DNA of 64,000 bases from Nakazawaea peltata (Eukaryota; Ascomycota; Pichiomycetes; Alaninales; Pachysolenaceae), in NCBI GenBank assembly GCA_001599355.1, contig BCGQ01000005.1:500222-564221 (forward strand). Direction: 5' to 3'. The notes beneath the pieces were generated by a model. The model was not told the origin of the DNA. It made no database searches and saw only the letters and a list, made by a program, of their open reading frames with translations. Positions 29,076-39,509 of this stretch are shown here, in pieces. Within the stretch, counting starts at the first letter, position 1; every line of letters begins with the position of its first letter. The position numbers and the translations under genes are program-made.

Positions 29076-31109
29076 TCATGAATTCCACACGTCTATAATC
29101 TCATTGTAGTGCTGTAATTCAAGGTCCTGGAATGTGTGAATTTTATTATCGACCCCTCCCTTTGGAGGTCCGAAATGGTCGGCAGCACAAAATACTCGGC
29201 CACCACAACCTTGTTCTGGAGCAAATTGCCAATTGGTTTTTGGATATTGATGGTTATTTTGGTACTCTTTCAAGTCGTCTGAGACAATTACACACAGCTC
29301 GATCTTAAGCGGACTCGAATAGTACAGTTTCAACTCATTTGCGTTCTTGAAATGATCAGCAAAGAAACTATTCTTCACCTCATCTTCCAGTGATCTCGGA
29401 CTGTTACATACATTAGCACCCCCATGCATCCACATCAAAGTCACAGCACCAGTTTCCTGATTTTCCTGGACGTGCGCGAGCTGAGACGAACAGACTTGGT
29501 AGGCTGCCTCATTCTCCGGAAGAGTAGTCACCTCACCCACTACCAGAGCAGGCAAATCTGACAACTTCATATTATTCCCCAGAATAAGTTGACCTAACCA
29601 TAATAACTCCTTCTCTCCATAGATGAACAGAGAAGTTGCAGTCCACATAGAAAGATGTAAAGCAATTAAAACACCCCCAATGTTGGTGCCCTTATCCATG
29701 GCAAACAAACCAGCGTCCACCAAATGACGACTTTTTCCCTTGAAGAACACGCTGCGCATCACATCCGTGTTCTCAGTACTTGGAATCTCGAAATATTTGG
29801 AGTCAAATCCTACTGATGGAAGTAAAGATTTGTATAACTTCATGATCTGTTTTGGGACTCCAGAATTAGCAAAGACACGGTCACGGAAGAACAAAGCACC
29901 TTCGTCTTCTATACCGTCCATGAACACATCGGGAGAAGTGAATAACACAGTGTCTACGTCCATAACAATCACATCTTTGAAAGAACTGAAGAGAGTCAGA
30001 AGTAATTTGGATGTTGCTCCTTTGAAAGCACCATCGTACTCGGTACCTTGAACGATACATCTGGAAATATCAGCAAAGATGACATCTTGATGCAGTTCAG
30101 CTGCGGCATCGGCAATTTTAGATCTGGAATCACGACTCAAATCTCCATCTCCCCTGAATACCACCTGAATAGGAAGATCATTATTTAATTTCAGGAGAAC
30201 CTTGATCAGACGAATCAAATCAGAAGATCCCAGGTTCGACGTGGAGAATACAAGTCCCTTGCCATTATAAACCTCGAAAAGATTGGCCAACATGGAATTG
30301 TCCTCTGCTGCCAGCTCATCTCGACGTCTTGAAGACGCTGTTACAGGTTCCATCCTCACTTCTTGTTCAATTTCATTGGAAAGCATAGTGTAAGTAGGCA
30401 AATTCCCTGTCAAAAATGGGAATAATCGTTGCTCCAAATCCGAAAACCAACTATTGGACATTTCCTTGATATGCGAATCCACTATGAGTTTATTGTATAC
30501 CTTCAAATGCCCAACATAATTGAAAATGTCACTCTCGATGACTTTGTTTTGTCTCCAATGCAGTAAAATAGTATCCCTCACTACAGAACATATACGTTCT
30601 CTCTCTACAGGATCAGTTACCAGTAAACGGTTCCATTCACTCTCACATTCACGTCTGTAATGTGTCTTGAATCCATCTTCTTGTATCAGTAACTTCTTGT
30701 AGTATTTGATGTTAGGGAATGTAGTGATCTTCCATTCAGGATCATGTTCGTATAAGAAATTGAAGTATGAGACGGCCCTAGTAAGAAGTGGTTTAGTCAT
30801 GAATTCACTCTCCTCGAAACTGTCAACCATATGATTGTAATGATGCGATGGGATCTCCAACTCTATCTGAGTCTCCAGGTCGGACTCGTCGTGAATGTCA
30901 TGGATATGATGCAGCAGCAGATCGATTAAAGAGTACTGCTTCAAGCCCTTTGAGGTCTTATGGTATATCGACAGGAATATCAACTGAATGAATATGATGG
31001 CCACGATCCATGTGATTGACCTCTGTTTACGAGATCGCGGCCTTAGTAGTACAAAGACTGAATGCATGCTATTATGTGGCTTTAAAGCTGGTCTTGTATT
31101 ATTGTTCAT
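29076..31109 (-). CDS. Mnn1-type alpha-1,3-mannosyltransferase (GT71), copy 1
   Basis: This 677-residue type II membrane protein belongs to the Mnn1/Mnt family, which adds terminal alpha-1,3-mannose to N- and O-glycans in the Golgi. A short basic cytosolic tail (RPRSRKQR) is followed by one membrane segment (ITWIVAIIFIQLIFLSIY), a stem, and the catalytic domain with LVFSTSNLGSSDLIRLI, LPIQVVFRGDGDLS, the metal-binding DVD in IVMDVDTVLF, FFRDR, SRHLVDAGLF and EKELLWLGQLI. The ATG at 31109 is the first in frame. The reading frame is open for about 20 codons before it but without ATG. A second family member follows upstream in the same orientation. Confidence 0.9.
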   Translation of the reverse strand: MNNNTRPALKPHNSMHSVFVLLRPRSRKQRSITWIVAIIFIQLIFLSIYHKTSKGLKQYSLIDLLLHHIHDIHDESDLETQIELEIPSHHYNHMVDSFEESEFMTKPLLTRAVSYFNFLYEHDPEWKITTFPNIKYYKKLLIQEDGFKTHYRRECESEWNRLLVTDPVERERICSVVRDTILLHWRQNKVIESDIFNYVGHLKVYNKLIVDSHIKEMSNSWFSDLEQRLFPFLTGNLPTYTMLSNEIEQEVRMEPVTASSRRRDELAAEDNSMLANLFEVYNGKGLVFSTSNLGSSDLIRLIKVLLKLNNDLPIQVVFRGDGDLSRDSRSKIADAAAELHQDVIFADISRCIVQGTEYDGAFKGATSKLLLTLFSSFKDVIVMDVDTVLFTSPDVFMDGIEDEGALFFRDRVFANSGVPKQIMKLYKSLLPSVGFDSKYFEIPSTENTDVMRSVFFKGKSRHLVDAGLFAMDKGTNIGGVLIALHLSMWTATSLFIYGEKELLWLGQLILGNNMKLSDLPALVVGEVTTLPENEAAYQVCSSQLAHVQENQETGAVTLMWMHGGANVCNSPRSLEDEVKNSFFADHFKNANELKLYYSSPLKIELCVIVSDDLKEYQNNHQYPKTNWQFAPEQGCGGRVFCAADHFGPPKGGVDNKIHTFQDLELQHYNEIIDVWNS

Positions 31110-32833
31110 GCTCAGTATGAATATGATTGCATAGTCTAATGAATTCAAACGTCCAATGGGTCGAAACAATCGTTATTCGTATCCTTGTCGCCTTTGTAAT
31201 GTGTCAACAGAAATGTGTCTTAAAATAGCCGGAGAAGAGTATGCAGGTAAGTGATAGTAGATGATCAGACAAAGGGAATGTGTGCGCCGGATGTGTATAT
31301 ATGGTTGACAAACCGCTCACTTATTCAGCTTTTCTGCGGTATCCAAAAATTCCAATAATGCTCTCTCCTTGTCTCGTTCCCCTCCTCAAGCGCTTCCCCA
31401 TCCCAACCATTGCCTCCCTATATATAAGGCCTGTGTTAAGTCAAGGGAAAAAATTTTCTCACACTATAAATTTCTTTTTTTCTTTCTATCGAGTCAAAGT
31501 TAGAGCAGCAGCGAGAGAACAATAGCATCCCTATTTTTCGTTATTTGAAGTGATTGTTTTGGGGATATTGTGGCACTGCGCGGGCGAAGCACCGGTAAAT
31601 TGAGATGAGAGGGAGGGAGGGAGATGGGTAAGAATTACAGTGAGAATTACAAAGGGAAGAACTATAGAAACCAACAGACAAGCCAATTGGGATCTCGCAA
31701 ACGGTTTCAATTACTAATTCTATTAATCCCCACCCCGAATTTGACTGATTTCCTCGATAGAGTGTCTGTATATGCCTATTGTTAGCCTGTTGTCACCGCA
31801 GTTAATACTATGCAATATTATTTTCCATGCTTGCTGTTCTAATAATAGCCTTTAAAACTGAAGAACAGATAACAAAAGATAGGTTATTGTGGTTAACGCA
31901 GAAAGCAAACGTGGTTGAATGCTCTCTTTCTAGAATTGTAGTATCGTATGTGTAATCTACGTCCCAGAACTCTTGGCTTGTCTGTCGCCTTCAGAAACAT
32001 TCTCACCTCTCACCTCAAAACTACTTTTCTAGGCATACTCGACATTGCGCAAAAGAAAAGATTCTCCAATCAAAACAGAATTTTTACAATAGAGATACAA
32101 TAAGAGCAAAAAGTTTAAATCGAGAATAATTATGATCATCAATCGGTGAATAGTATCGACTTTTAGCTCCATATAGCTCCATAGTGTTAGTGGGAATGGA
32201 CTAGTTTAGGCTACGCATTAGACTGTTTTCGTTTAAATTTACACACCGAGCTTTGAAATTCTGAAATTCCTGTAATTAGCCCCCATTCGCTATTCTTCAA
32301 CCTTTCCTTCTACGCCTCCTTTTACTTCCCTTTCAATCTCCTTTCTTCTTCTTCTCGACTTGGGTCTAGACTTTAAACGAAAATATTCCCCGATCCGGCG
32401 CATTATCCTACTTTCAACTAAAAGCGCACGGTTAAAAAAAGTACTGGTGACACAAAAAAAGAGGGAAATCTCGAGACCCGGCCATTAACCGCACGGCCAG
32501 AAACGGCAACTGCCTTGATTAACAGAGAACCAAAGTTAGGATCGACAATGCGACCAATTTGTTAATTGGGGCCACTGCGCCAACTGCATCGAGATCATCC
32601 TATAAGGTTAGACTCACTCTCTAATTTTAGAGGCTCATTCACTCACTCACTCAAATTCAACGTAATGCATTGCACCCTCGTATGCTGTCGTGTTTCATAA
32701 ATTTCTCGTCACAACCACTCGTCAACTCCAGCTCGATAATATGCAGATCGTCTACTTACTATTTTGAAGCATATCTCCGACCTGCGGGCCTCAGCAATTT
32801 ATCACTACAAATCGATGCCAAGTTTATCATACA
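31110..32833. other. Gene-free region between the two MNN1-type genes
   Basis: About 1.7 kb without a supported gene. It is the promoter of copy 1 and the 3' end of copy 2. A TATATATA stretch lies at about 31421 in either reading, and a CACTCACTCACTCA run at about 32639-32652. A GTAAGT at 31252 has no matching branch site. Confidence 0.5.
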
Positions 32834-34909
32834 TTAGAAAGCTATATCCTGACTCCACACATTAGCAACACCTTGAAAACGACGTACTTCTCGTTCCGAA
32901 TACTGGATTAATTTCCCCTCACTTTGCACCTTCTTCTCTCTACCTCCTGTCACTACTTTATCCAGTGCACAGAAGAAGTATTGTTTACATCCCAACTGGT
33001 TCAGCTTGGTCCATCCACGTTGCTTCCGACTAACTGTCGAGAGCATATTATCAGGAGGGATAATAACCGAATTGATCCGCCATGGGCTTCTGTAAAGTGC
33101 AGATAAATCCTCTGGAGATCTTACACCGTATGGATCTCCTTCGTAGACTTTTTTCACCTTCGGGTATTCTTTCTGCCATGCATCTTCGTACTTACAGTAT
33201 TTTAATCCACTATTCAGCCAAAGTAAAGTATGTCCGTCTTCGTCATGCACATGAGTAGGCTGAATAGAACATAACTTATTAACATCTTGCACTTCATCTA
33301 TCCATCCGCTCGATCCCAGAGGAATATCATTAAACAGTACAGGTAACCCTGACATCAATTGACCCATCCAGAATAACTCTTTGTCTCCATGAACAGGGAA
33401 TGAAGTAGGTGCCCATAATTGTAAATGTGTAGACATTAATAGCCCGGTGAAATGAGATTTTCTACCCATCAATAATAATCCACTTTCCATCATGTGTCTC
33501 GATCTCAAACTGAAGAACCTCTCATTCCTCAATAATGGATCCACCTGAGCAATCTCAAATAATTTGGTATCTAAATCACTAGGGAAGAAAGTATTATACA
33601 TATCATGGAAATACTGTTCCATCTGGTGTTCTAAATATCTATCTTTGTAGAACAATGTCCCTGTCTGTTTAAATTTCTTGAATTCAAAGAACAGCTGGGG
33701 TTCGATAAATGGACACAGATCGTCATCTAAGAACATCACTTCATCAAAAGATGTGAATAACATCGCAATCCACTTGTTCAGATATAAATCAAACAGGTTC
33801 TTTGTCAAATAATCTTCTGTAATGCATGCTGACAGGTCAACAAACCAAAGTTCCAGCTTTGGCAGTTGATCAAATTCATCTCTCAGCAGACGGACCAACC
33901 TGTTCTGTGAATCTTTACTCAAATCTCCCTTATGAACTACCTGAATCGGTAATTCGTTATTTAAATATCTCAACGATTTGATCAATCTAATTGTGTTGTT
34001 CAGTTGCATATCACTCACACTAATAACAATACCTCTACCTTCTGCTAATTCTTGTAATTGCTTGACATATTGAGCCGAGCCCTGTTCTATCTTCTTGCTA
34101 TGTCTTTGTCCCTCTATCAGGAATTTCCCCCTCATATCATACATATTGAAATCTGATCCATCCCACTTTGTATATGTAGGACTCTCATTAGTGAGCCATG
34201 GGAACAAACGAGACTCCAAATCCGGGTACTTCGTTTTGATCTGGTATTCATTCAAATAATCATTCTGGAGCAGACATTTTCCATAAATCTTTAAATGACC
34301 CATCGAATTATACATCAGGTCTTCTATCAGTTTATTTTGCTTCACAAGCTCCCACACTTCAGATGCTATAACCTTACGAAATTCGGCCCTCATTGAGGCG
34401 GTGACATCAGCCATATCTTTTATTCTCTCTTTGAAAAGTTTCTTCTCATACCCGGCCCGATCTCTAGCTACCTCAATGTTATATTCCTTAGGAATCGTTG
34501 CCGTAGATGATGACAAACCCCCAAACTCACCAACAGTCCAATTTGAATCAGCATTGAACAACTCATCAAAGTACATATTACACTTATCCTCCATTGGTTG
34601 CAGCAGCATCTGATTCACATCAAATAAATCTATCAAATGATCATATGTAGCCCTATCATTATTGATACTATTTCTGTGCCTGCTCTTATCAGGAGTGCTC
34701 AAAGTGATTCTGTTATCCGGCGATCCAGAAGACCCCAAAGCAAGCGGATACAAGAGCCCTTCGTGGTTCCAAACAACTAGTATCAGCGCCTGTGTAAGTA
34801 CCAATGTCAGAATCAAGATCTTGGTGAGTGGCCTCGACCGGTTGATTCCGCGAGCTAGGCTATGCAGCTTAAAAGTGAACTTTTTAATCATGGGAGCCGT
34901 ATATATCAT
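32834..34909 (-). CDS. Mnn1-type alpha-1,3-mannosyltransferase (GT71), copy 2
   Basis: The 691-residue protein is a paralogue of the neighbouring gene with the same plan: a basic N-terminus, one signal anchor (LTKILILTLVLTQALILVVW), a stem, and a GT71 catalytic domain with GIVISVSDMQLNNTIRLI, LPIQVVHKGDLS, the acidic metal site DDD in MFLDDDLCPF, FYKDRYLE, SRHMMESGLLLM and DKELFWMGQLMSG. The first ATG at 34909 is followed by a second at residue 7 (MIKKF), either of which could start. Sequence identity to copy 1 is moderate, so the duplication is old. The likely role is Golgi mannan or O-glycan capping. It is divergent from HOM3. Confidence 0.9.
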   Translation of the reverse strand: MIYTAPMIKKFTFKLHSLARGINRSRPLTKILILTLVLTQALILVVWNHEGLLYPLALGSSGSPDNRITLSTPDKSRHRNSINNDRATYDHLIDLFDVNQMLLQPMEDKCNMYFDELFNADSNWTVGEFGGLSSSTATIPKEYNIEVARDRAGYEKKLFKERIKDMADVTASMRAEFRKVIASEVWELVKQNKLIEDLMYNSMGHLKIYGKCLLQNDYLNEYQIKTKYPDLESRLFPWLTNESPTYTKWDGSDFNMYDMRGKFLIEGQRHSKKIEQGSAQYVKQLQELAEGRGIVISVSDMQLNNTIRLIKSLRYLNNELPIQVVHKGDLSKDSQNRLVRLLRDEFDQLPKLELWFVDLSACITEDYLTKNLFDLYLNKWIAMLFTSFDEVMFLDDDLCPFIEPQLFFEFKKFKQTGTLFYKDRYLEHQMEQYFHDMYNTFFPSDLDTKLFEIAQVDPLLRNERFFSLRSRHMMESGLLLMGRKSHFTGLLMSTHLQLWAPTSFPVHGDKELFWMGQLMSGLPVLFNDIPLGSSGWIDEVQDVNKLCSIQPTHVHDEDGHTLLWLNSGLKYCKYEDAWQKEYPKVKKVYEGDPYGVRSPEDLSALYRSPWRINSVIIPPDNMLSTVSRKQRGWTKLNQLGCKQYFFCALDKVVTGGREKKVQSEGKLIQYSEREVRRFQGVANVWSQDIAF

Positions 34910-36405
34910 GCTCTTGTTCAGCCCAGCCGCCTAAAAACTCGGTGCCACCAATACTCCTTATATATTTGCCGGTGTTACCTCCCTGTCTGAGTCTATAAAT
35001 ACCACCAAACTTGTTCACTCTAAATACCTGTCTTGCTTCCGTTTTTTTTCCGCTTCCCTCGATCTTCAGGAACATGCACAGATTTTTCCCGCTATATGCA
35101 GCTAGTGAAAAAAAAATGGCTAAACTAAGCAGGCGGTGTCTCTAAGATAGTACATTTTTGAGTATTTTTTTTCTGTTTTTGTACTATTTTATGTAGGAGA
35201 TGAGTGAGGTTTTGTGGGGATGGGGGGGGTGTAGAGGGAGGAGTAATGCTGAATCGGGTTAAATAATTTAGTTTGATAAAATGAAGCTTTCTGATGTAGA
35301 GAGAAGTCAGGCGACTGACAACTGTCCTTTTCGTATTGAGAGGGTATATGGCTCAGCCTTCGTTCAATCTATACAACGCACCTGTGGGGAGGATTGTTGG
35401 GGTGAATTAGGGGCTGTTTACAGTGAAGAGTGCACAATAGGTACAATAGATTTAATTAAATGAGGGCTTAAGTTGCAGTTTTGGGATTGAATTTACGGGA
35501 GGGAGAGGTGACACGTCGATGAAATGAGCCAGCGAAGATATGGACTTTGTGATGGAAAGTGTGCTGACCTGTGTTGATCTGTGTTGGTCTCCGTATTGAT
35601 CTCTACTGGTTTGTGTATTGCCGTGTGTGTAGCGCATCGATCTTGAGTTTACATCTTTAATTATTCGCTCTGACACTCTCAACGCATTTGGCTCCCGCGC
35701 TCATAACATGTGTTTAGTTTATTTTCCTTGCGGCACATGGGGTTTCTTTGTGTTTTGTTAGTGTTTTCCTATGTTTTCCTTCAGTTTTTTGTTTGTTACT
35801 ATTTACATTTTGTAGCTTAGTTAATGCACCTCAGTTCTCGCTTGATTTTTTGCCTTTTTCATTACTTTAGGTGTAACGTGGAATTTGGATGATGTAATTA
35901 AAAACTCCTACATTTTCTATATGATCTCTAAGTTATAAATCACGAAATAAACTTATATGTGATTGAATCTTCAAATCCCATTATCTTTATATCTATTTGC
36001 AATATCTTCCTCCTCACTTCTATCTCACCCCGTACTTACAGAGCATTACACGAATACTTCTCCCGCACCGGCGCCTGTCACGGCTTTTCAAATCCTCGAC
36101 CCCGGTGACGCAATCGCCATTTTAACTTCCCAATACGGCAACTTCTCCCCATTTCAACCCCTAATTCTCCAATGAAGGAAAAAAATTTTCCACTCTCCCT
36201 CTTTCTTTACCCAAAAGCGGAATGAAAAGTTAGTCATCGAGCCCTCATTACAAACAGATAAAAAGTCGACACACGCAGATTTTGAATCAGGTGTTTGTTT
36301 CAATTATTGACATCTTGTATATACCCAGATATATAGCGGTATATATCTTTCGTTTCAGGTTCTTAAGTACTGAATAGTTGCCTTGTTTATATCGAACCCA
36401 CAAAA
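34910..36405. other. Gene-free region between MNN1-type copy 2 and HOM3
   Basis: This 1.5-kb divergent intergenic region has no supported gene. A palindromic GGAAAAAAATTTTCC lies at 36177-36191, about 215 bp before HOM3, and several TATATA-like words at 36317-36347 are possible HOM3 TATA elements. I saw no perfect Gcn4 site here. Confidence 0.5.
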
Positions 36406-37983
36406 ATGGCCCCATTATCCCCACGCTCCACAGCGTCTGACTCATTGAAAGACGGATGGGTAGTCCAAAAATTCGGTGGTACCAGTGTTGGAAAATTCCC
36501 GGAACAAATTGCCGAGGAGATCATTAAGTTCTACCTGGAGACCAACAGAGTAGTAGTGGTGTGTAGCGCAAGATCATCCCACACCAAGAGTGAAGGTACC
36601 ACCTCCAGATTACTTGCAGCTGCTGAGTTAGCTGCTGATGATGAAGACTACGAACCTATTTTGAAGAAGATTGAAGACGATCACGTTGCTAATGCCCGTG
36701 CCAAGATCCAAAACTCAGAATTACAAAGAACCTTGGTTTATGAAACCATCGAAGAAGTCAACGAAGTACGTAAATTGTTACACGCTTCCCAAGTCATTGG
36801 AGAAGTCTCGTCCAAGACATTGGATACTGTCATGTCTTGTGGTGAGAAGTTGAGTTGTAGATTCATGACTCTGCTTTTGAATGACTTGAATGCCCCAGCC
36901 GAGTACGTCGACTTGGCCACTTTGATTCCTCAAGGTTATGACATTTCTAACGGCTTTGACAGCCAGTTCTACAAATTCTTATCGGATTCTTTACTGGAAA
37001 AGGTTCATAACGTTGCTGCTGGTAAGATTCCAGTCTTAACTGGATACTTTGGTATCGTTCCAGGTGGATTATTGAACGGTGTTGGTCGTGGATACACAGA
37101 TTTATGTGCCCTGTTAGTAGCTGTTGGTATTCTGGCTGACGAGTTACAAGTTTGGAAAGAAGTCGATGGTATTTTCACTCTGGATCCAAGAAAAGTCGCT
37201 ACTCTGAGGTTACTTCCTAGTGTCACACCAGATGAAGCTGCCGAATTGACATACTACGGTTCTGAAGTCATCCACCCATTCACCATGGAACAAGTCATCA
37301 AACTGAAAATCCCAATCAGAATCAAAAATGTCACAAATCCAAAGGGTGACGGTACTATTATTTATCCGGATAACATTGCCAAGAAGGGAGAACAAACTCC
37401 ACCTCATCCACCTACTCTGGCCGAGGCTTTACCTCAGTCTATCTTCCTCAAGAGAAAGACGGCCACTCTGATCACAACAAAGGACAACATCGCCGTGGTG
37501 AATATCCACTCTAACAAGAAGACCTTGTCACATGGCTTCTTGCTGTTAATTTTCTCCACTTTGGATCGTTACAAATTGGTCGTGGATTTGATCTCAACTT
37601 CAGAGGTGCATGTCTCGATGCTGATCCATAACACTTCGGACTCCAAAAAAGACTTGAAAAAAGCTGTCGAAGATTTGAAGAAGTTCGGACAAGTCGATTT
37701 GACCCATAACTTGGCCATTGTCTCTTTGGTCGGTAGACATATGAAGCAATTGATCGGCATTGCCGGTACGATGTTCAAGACATTGGCTGATGAAAAAATC
37801 AATATTGAAATGATCAGTCAAGGTGCTAACGAGATCAATATTTCTTGTGTTATTAATGAGAGTGATTCTTTGAGACTGTTGCAGCTGATCCATGCCAAGA
37901 TTTTGGATGAGCCATTCTCTACAGATGTCGGAGTTGCTATTGATGCTCGTTTAGAAAGTTTGAGATTATCTGACAATATTTAA
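36406..37983 (+). CDS. HOM3: Aspartate kinase
   Basis: The 525-residue aspartokinase catalyses the first step from aspartate to threonine, methionine and isoleucine, and is feedback-inhibited by threonine in yeasts. Visible are KFGGTSVG (22-29), VVCSARSSHTKSEGTTSRLL, EVSSKTLD, SCGEKLSC, NGVGRGYTDLCA, ELQVWKEVDGIFT, the ELTYYGSEVIHPFTMEQ run, and two C-terminal ACT domains (from about 380, with SNKKTLSHGF and INIEMISQGANEINISCV). Length matches S. cerevisiae Hom3 (527 aa). Nine CTG codons (156, 236, 259, 267, 300, 355, 380, 406, 491) stand where S. cerevisiae has Ala, for example GIFT-A-DPRK and VI-x-A-KIPIR. This gene is the best evidence in the window for CUG-Ala decoding. Confidence 0.98.
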   Translation: MAPLSPRSTASDSLKDGWVVQKFGGTSVGKFPEQIAEEIIKFYLETNRVVVVCSARSSHTKSEGTTSRLLAAAELAADDEDYEPILKKIEDDHVANARAKIQNSELQRTLVYETIEEVNEVRKLLHASQVIGEVSSKTLDTVMSCGEKLSCRFMTLLLNDLNAPAEYVDLATLIPQGYDISNGFDSQFYKFLSDSLLEKVHNVAAGKIPVLTGYFGIVPGGLLNGVGRGYTDLCALLVAVGILADELQVWKEVDGIFTLDPRKVATLRLLPSVTPDEAAELTYYGSEVIHPFTMEQVIKLKIPIRIKNVTNPKGDGTIIYPDNIAKKGEQTPPHPPTLAEALPQSIFLKRKTATLITTKDNIAVVNIHSNKKTLSHGFLLLIFSTLDRYKLVVDLISTSEVHVSMLIHNTSDSKKDLKKAVEDLKKFGQVDLTHNLAIVSLVGRHMKQLIGIAGTMFKTLADEKINIEMISQGANEINISCVINESDSLRLLQLIHAKILDEPFSTDVGVAIDARLESLRLSDNI

Positions 37984-38624
37984 ATGATTAGATGTGAATA
38001 GATATTAATTTATTAAGCGGTGTAGTATTGTGTAGTATTATCTTGATGATATCATTTGCAAGACCAGATAAGTATTTTTTACCCCTTTACAACTCCATAC
38101 AAATATTTTGTACCCCTTTTCATTTCCATACAATTACTTTATCCCTTTTCAACCCTTCCCCTTGCCCTCAAATTCTATCTGCGCCCTTAATTCCCCACAT
38201 TATTCTCTTCCCCCCTTTTCAAATTTCCCCATATAAATTTTATATATCGTTTACTTCTCTTTAACTCTAAATGGTCTCTTAAGCGCCATTACCAGTATGG
38301 TACTTTTTCATAAGTATAAAAAGTGAAAAATTATTCCAACACTTATTTATTCAATGAGTATTCATTGAGTGTTGAGAACTCACTGAGTACTCACTGACTT
38401 TCTCCCATTGAATTCCTCCAGATCTTCACTCTGTCCTCTCCCTCCATCTCCCTCCTACCCTCCATCTCTCCATCACCCCCAATCCACCTCAATTTATTAC
38501 CCTTTTAGGCAAAAATTTTCCGATCCAACAAAAATTTCGTTCATCATAAAAAAATATAAGAAGGCCCCTTTTTCAATCTTTCACACTTTAGCCGCTGACT
38601 AATATTGACGATAATCGGAACAAT
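37984..38624. other. Intergenic region HOM3-CBR1
   Basis: No gene. The right half is a pyrimidine-rich stretch (38400-38507) ending in GGCAAAAATTTTC at 38508-38520, about 105 bp before the CBR1 ATG. The same layout is seen before RSA3. Confidence 0.6.
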
Positions 38625-39461
38625 ATGAGTGGGACTTTGATTATTGCCGCTGTCGCAACACTGATTATCGCTGCCTTGGGATATGTCTACCTCTTTTCCA
38701 ACACTAGCCGTAAGGTTTTAAGAGCCGATCTGTTCCAAGAGTTCCCATTGATCCTGAAGACCGCCGTTTCTCATAACTCCGCCATCTACAGATTCGGTTT
38801 GCCTAGTTCCAATGACGTTCTCGGATTGCCAATTGGTCAACATATCTCCATTGGAGCCGAGATCGCCGGCAAGGACATCTTGAGATCTTATACTCCAACT
38901 TCTACCGATGAGGATGCCAAGGGATACTTTGATTTGTTAATCAAAGTTTATGAGAATGGTAACATTAGTAAGATGATCGATAATTTGAAGATTGGTGAGT
39001 GTATTAAGGTCAGAGGTCCAAAGGGTTTCTTCACTTATACTCCTAATATGGTTTCTGCCTTTGGAATGATTGCCGGAGGTACCGGTATTACTCCAATGTA
39101 TCAGATCATCAAGCTGATCGCCAGAAATCCAAGTGATCACACTAAAGTTCATTTATTGTATGCCAATGTCAACCCAGATGACATTTTATTGAAACAAGAA
39201 TTGGACTCCATTGCTCTGAGCAACTCTAGCATTAAGATCACTTACGTTTTAAATAATCCTCCAGCTAATTGGGATGGTGAAGAAGGTTTCGTTACCCAAG
39301 AAATGATGGAAAAATACTTACCAAAGGCCAATGCTGACGTCAATTTGTTATTGTGTGGTCCTCCTCCAATGATCAGTGCTATGAAGAAGAATGCTGTCAA
39401 CTTAGGTTTCCAAAAGGCTAAACCTGTCTCCAAATTAGGTGATCAAATCTTTGTCTTTTAA
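38625..39461 (+). CDS. CBR1: NADH-cytochrome b5 reductase
   Basis: This 278-residue flavoprotein of the ferredoxin-reductase fold passes electrons from NADH to cytochrome b5 for sterol and fatty-acid modification. A single N-terminal membrane anchor (residues 3-24) places it in the ER or outer mitochondrial membrane. FAD binding is shown by RSYTPTS (87-93), NAD binding by [14 protein letters not shown] and CGPPPM, and the C-terminus DQIFVF matches the S. cerevisiae ending DQVFVF. Codon 164 is CTG where yeast Cbr1 has Ala (MYQIMKAIA). MCR1 is a relative but has a longer mitochondrial presequence, so CBR1 is preferred. It converges on the MCH-type gene. Confidence 0.93.
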   Translation: MSGTLIIAAVATLIIAALGYVYLFSNTSRKVLRADLFQEFPLILKTAVSHNSAIYRFGLPSSNDVLGLPIGQHISIGAEIAGKDILRSYTPTSTDEDAKGYFDLLIKVYENGNISKMIDNLKIGECIKVRGPKGFFTYTPNMVSAFGMIAGGTGITPMYQIIKLIARNPSDHTKVHLLYANVNPDDILLKQELDSIALSNSSIKITYVLNNPPANWDGEEGFVTQEMMEKYLPKANADVNLLLCGPPPMISAMKKNAVNLGFQKAKPVSKLGDQIFVF

Positions 39462-39509
39462 TTACAATTAATACAATCAGAAATGCAAATCTCATATTAT
39501 CTATGTAGT

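Noticed and set aside
31252-31257. GTAAGT donor-like word between the MNN1-type genes
   Set aside because: No TACTAAC and acceptor follow at a plausible distance and no plus-strand gene follows.
36406-37983. CTG read as serine (CUG-Ser clades) or as standard leucine
   Set aside because: The HOM3, TUB4 and POL2 positions align with Ala in remembered orthologues. Ser fits only a few of them and Leu almost none.
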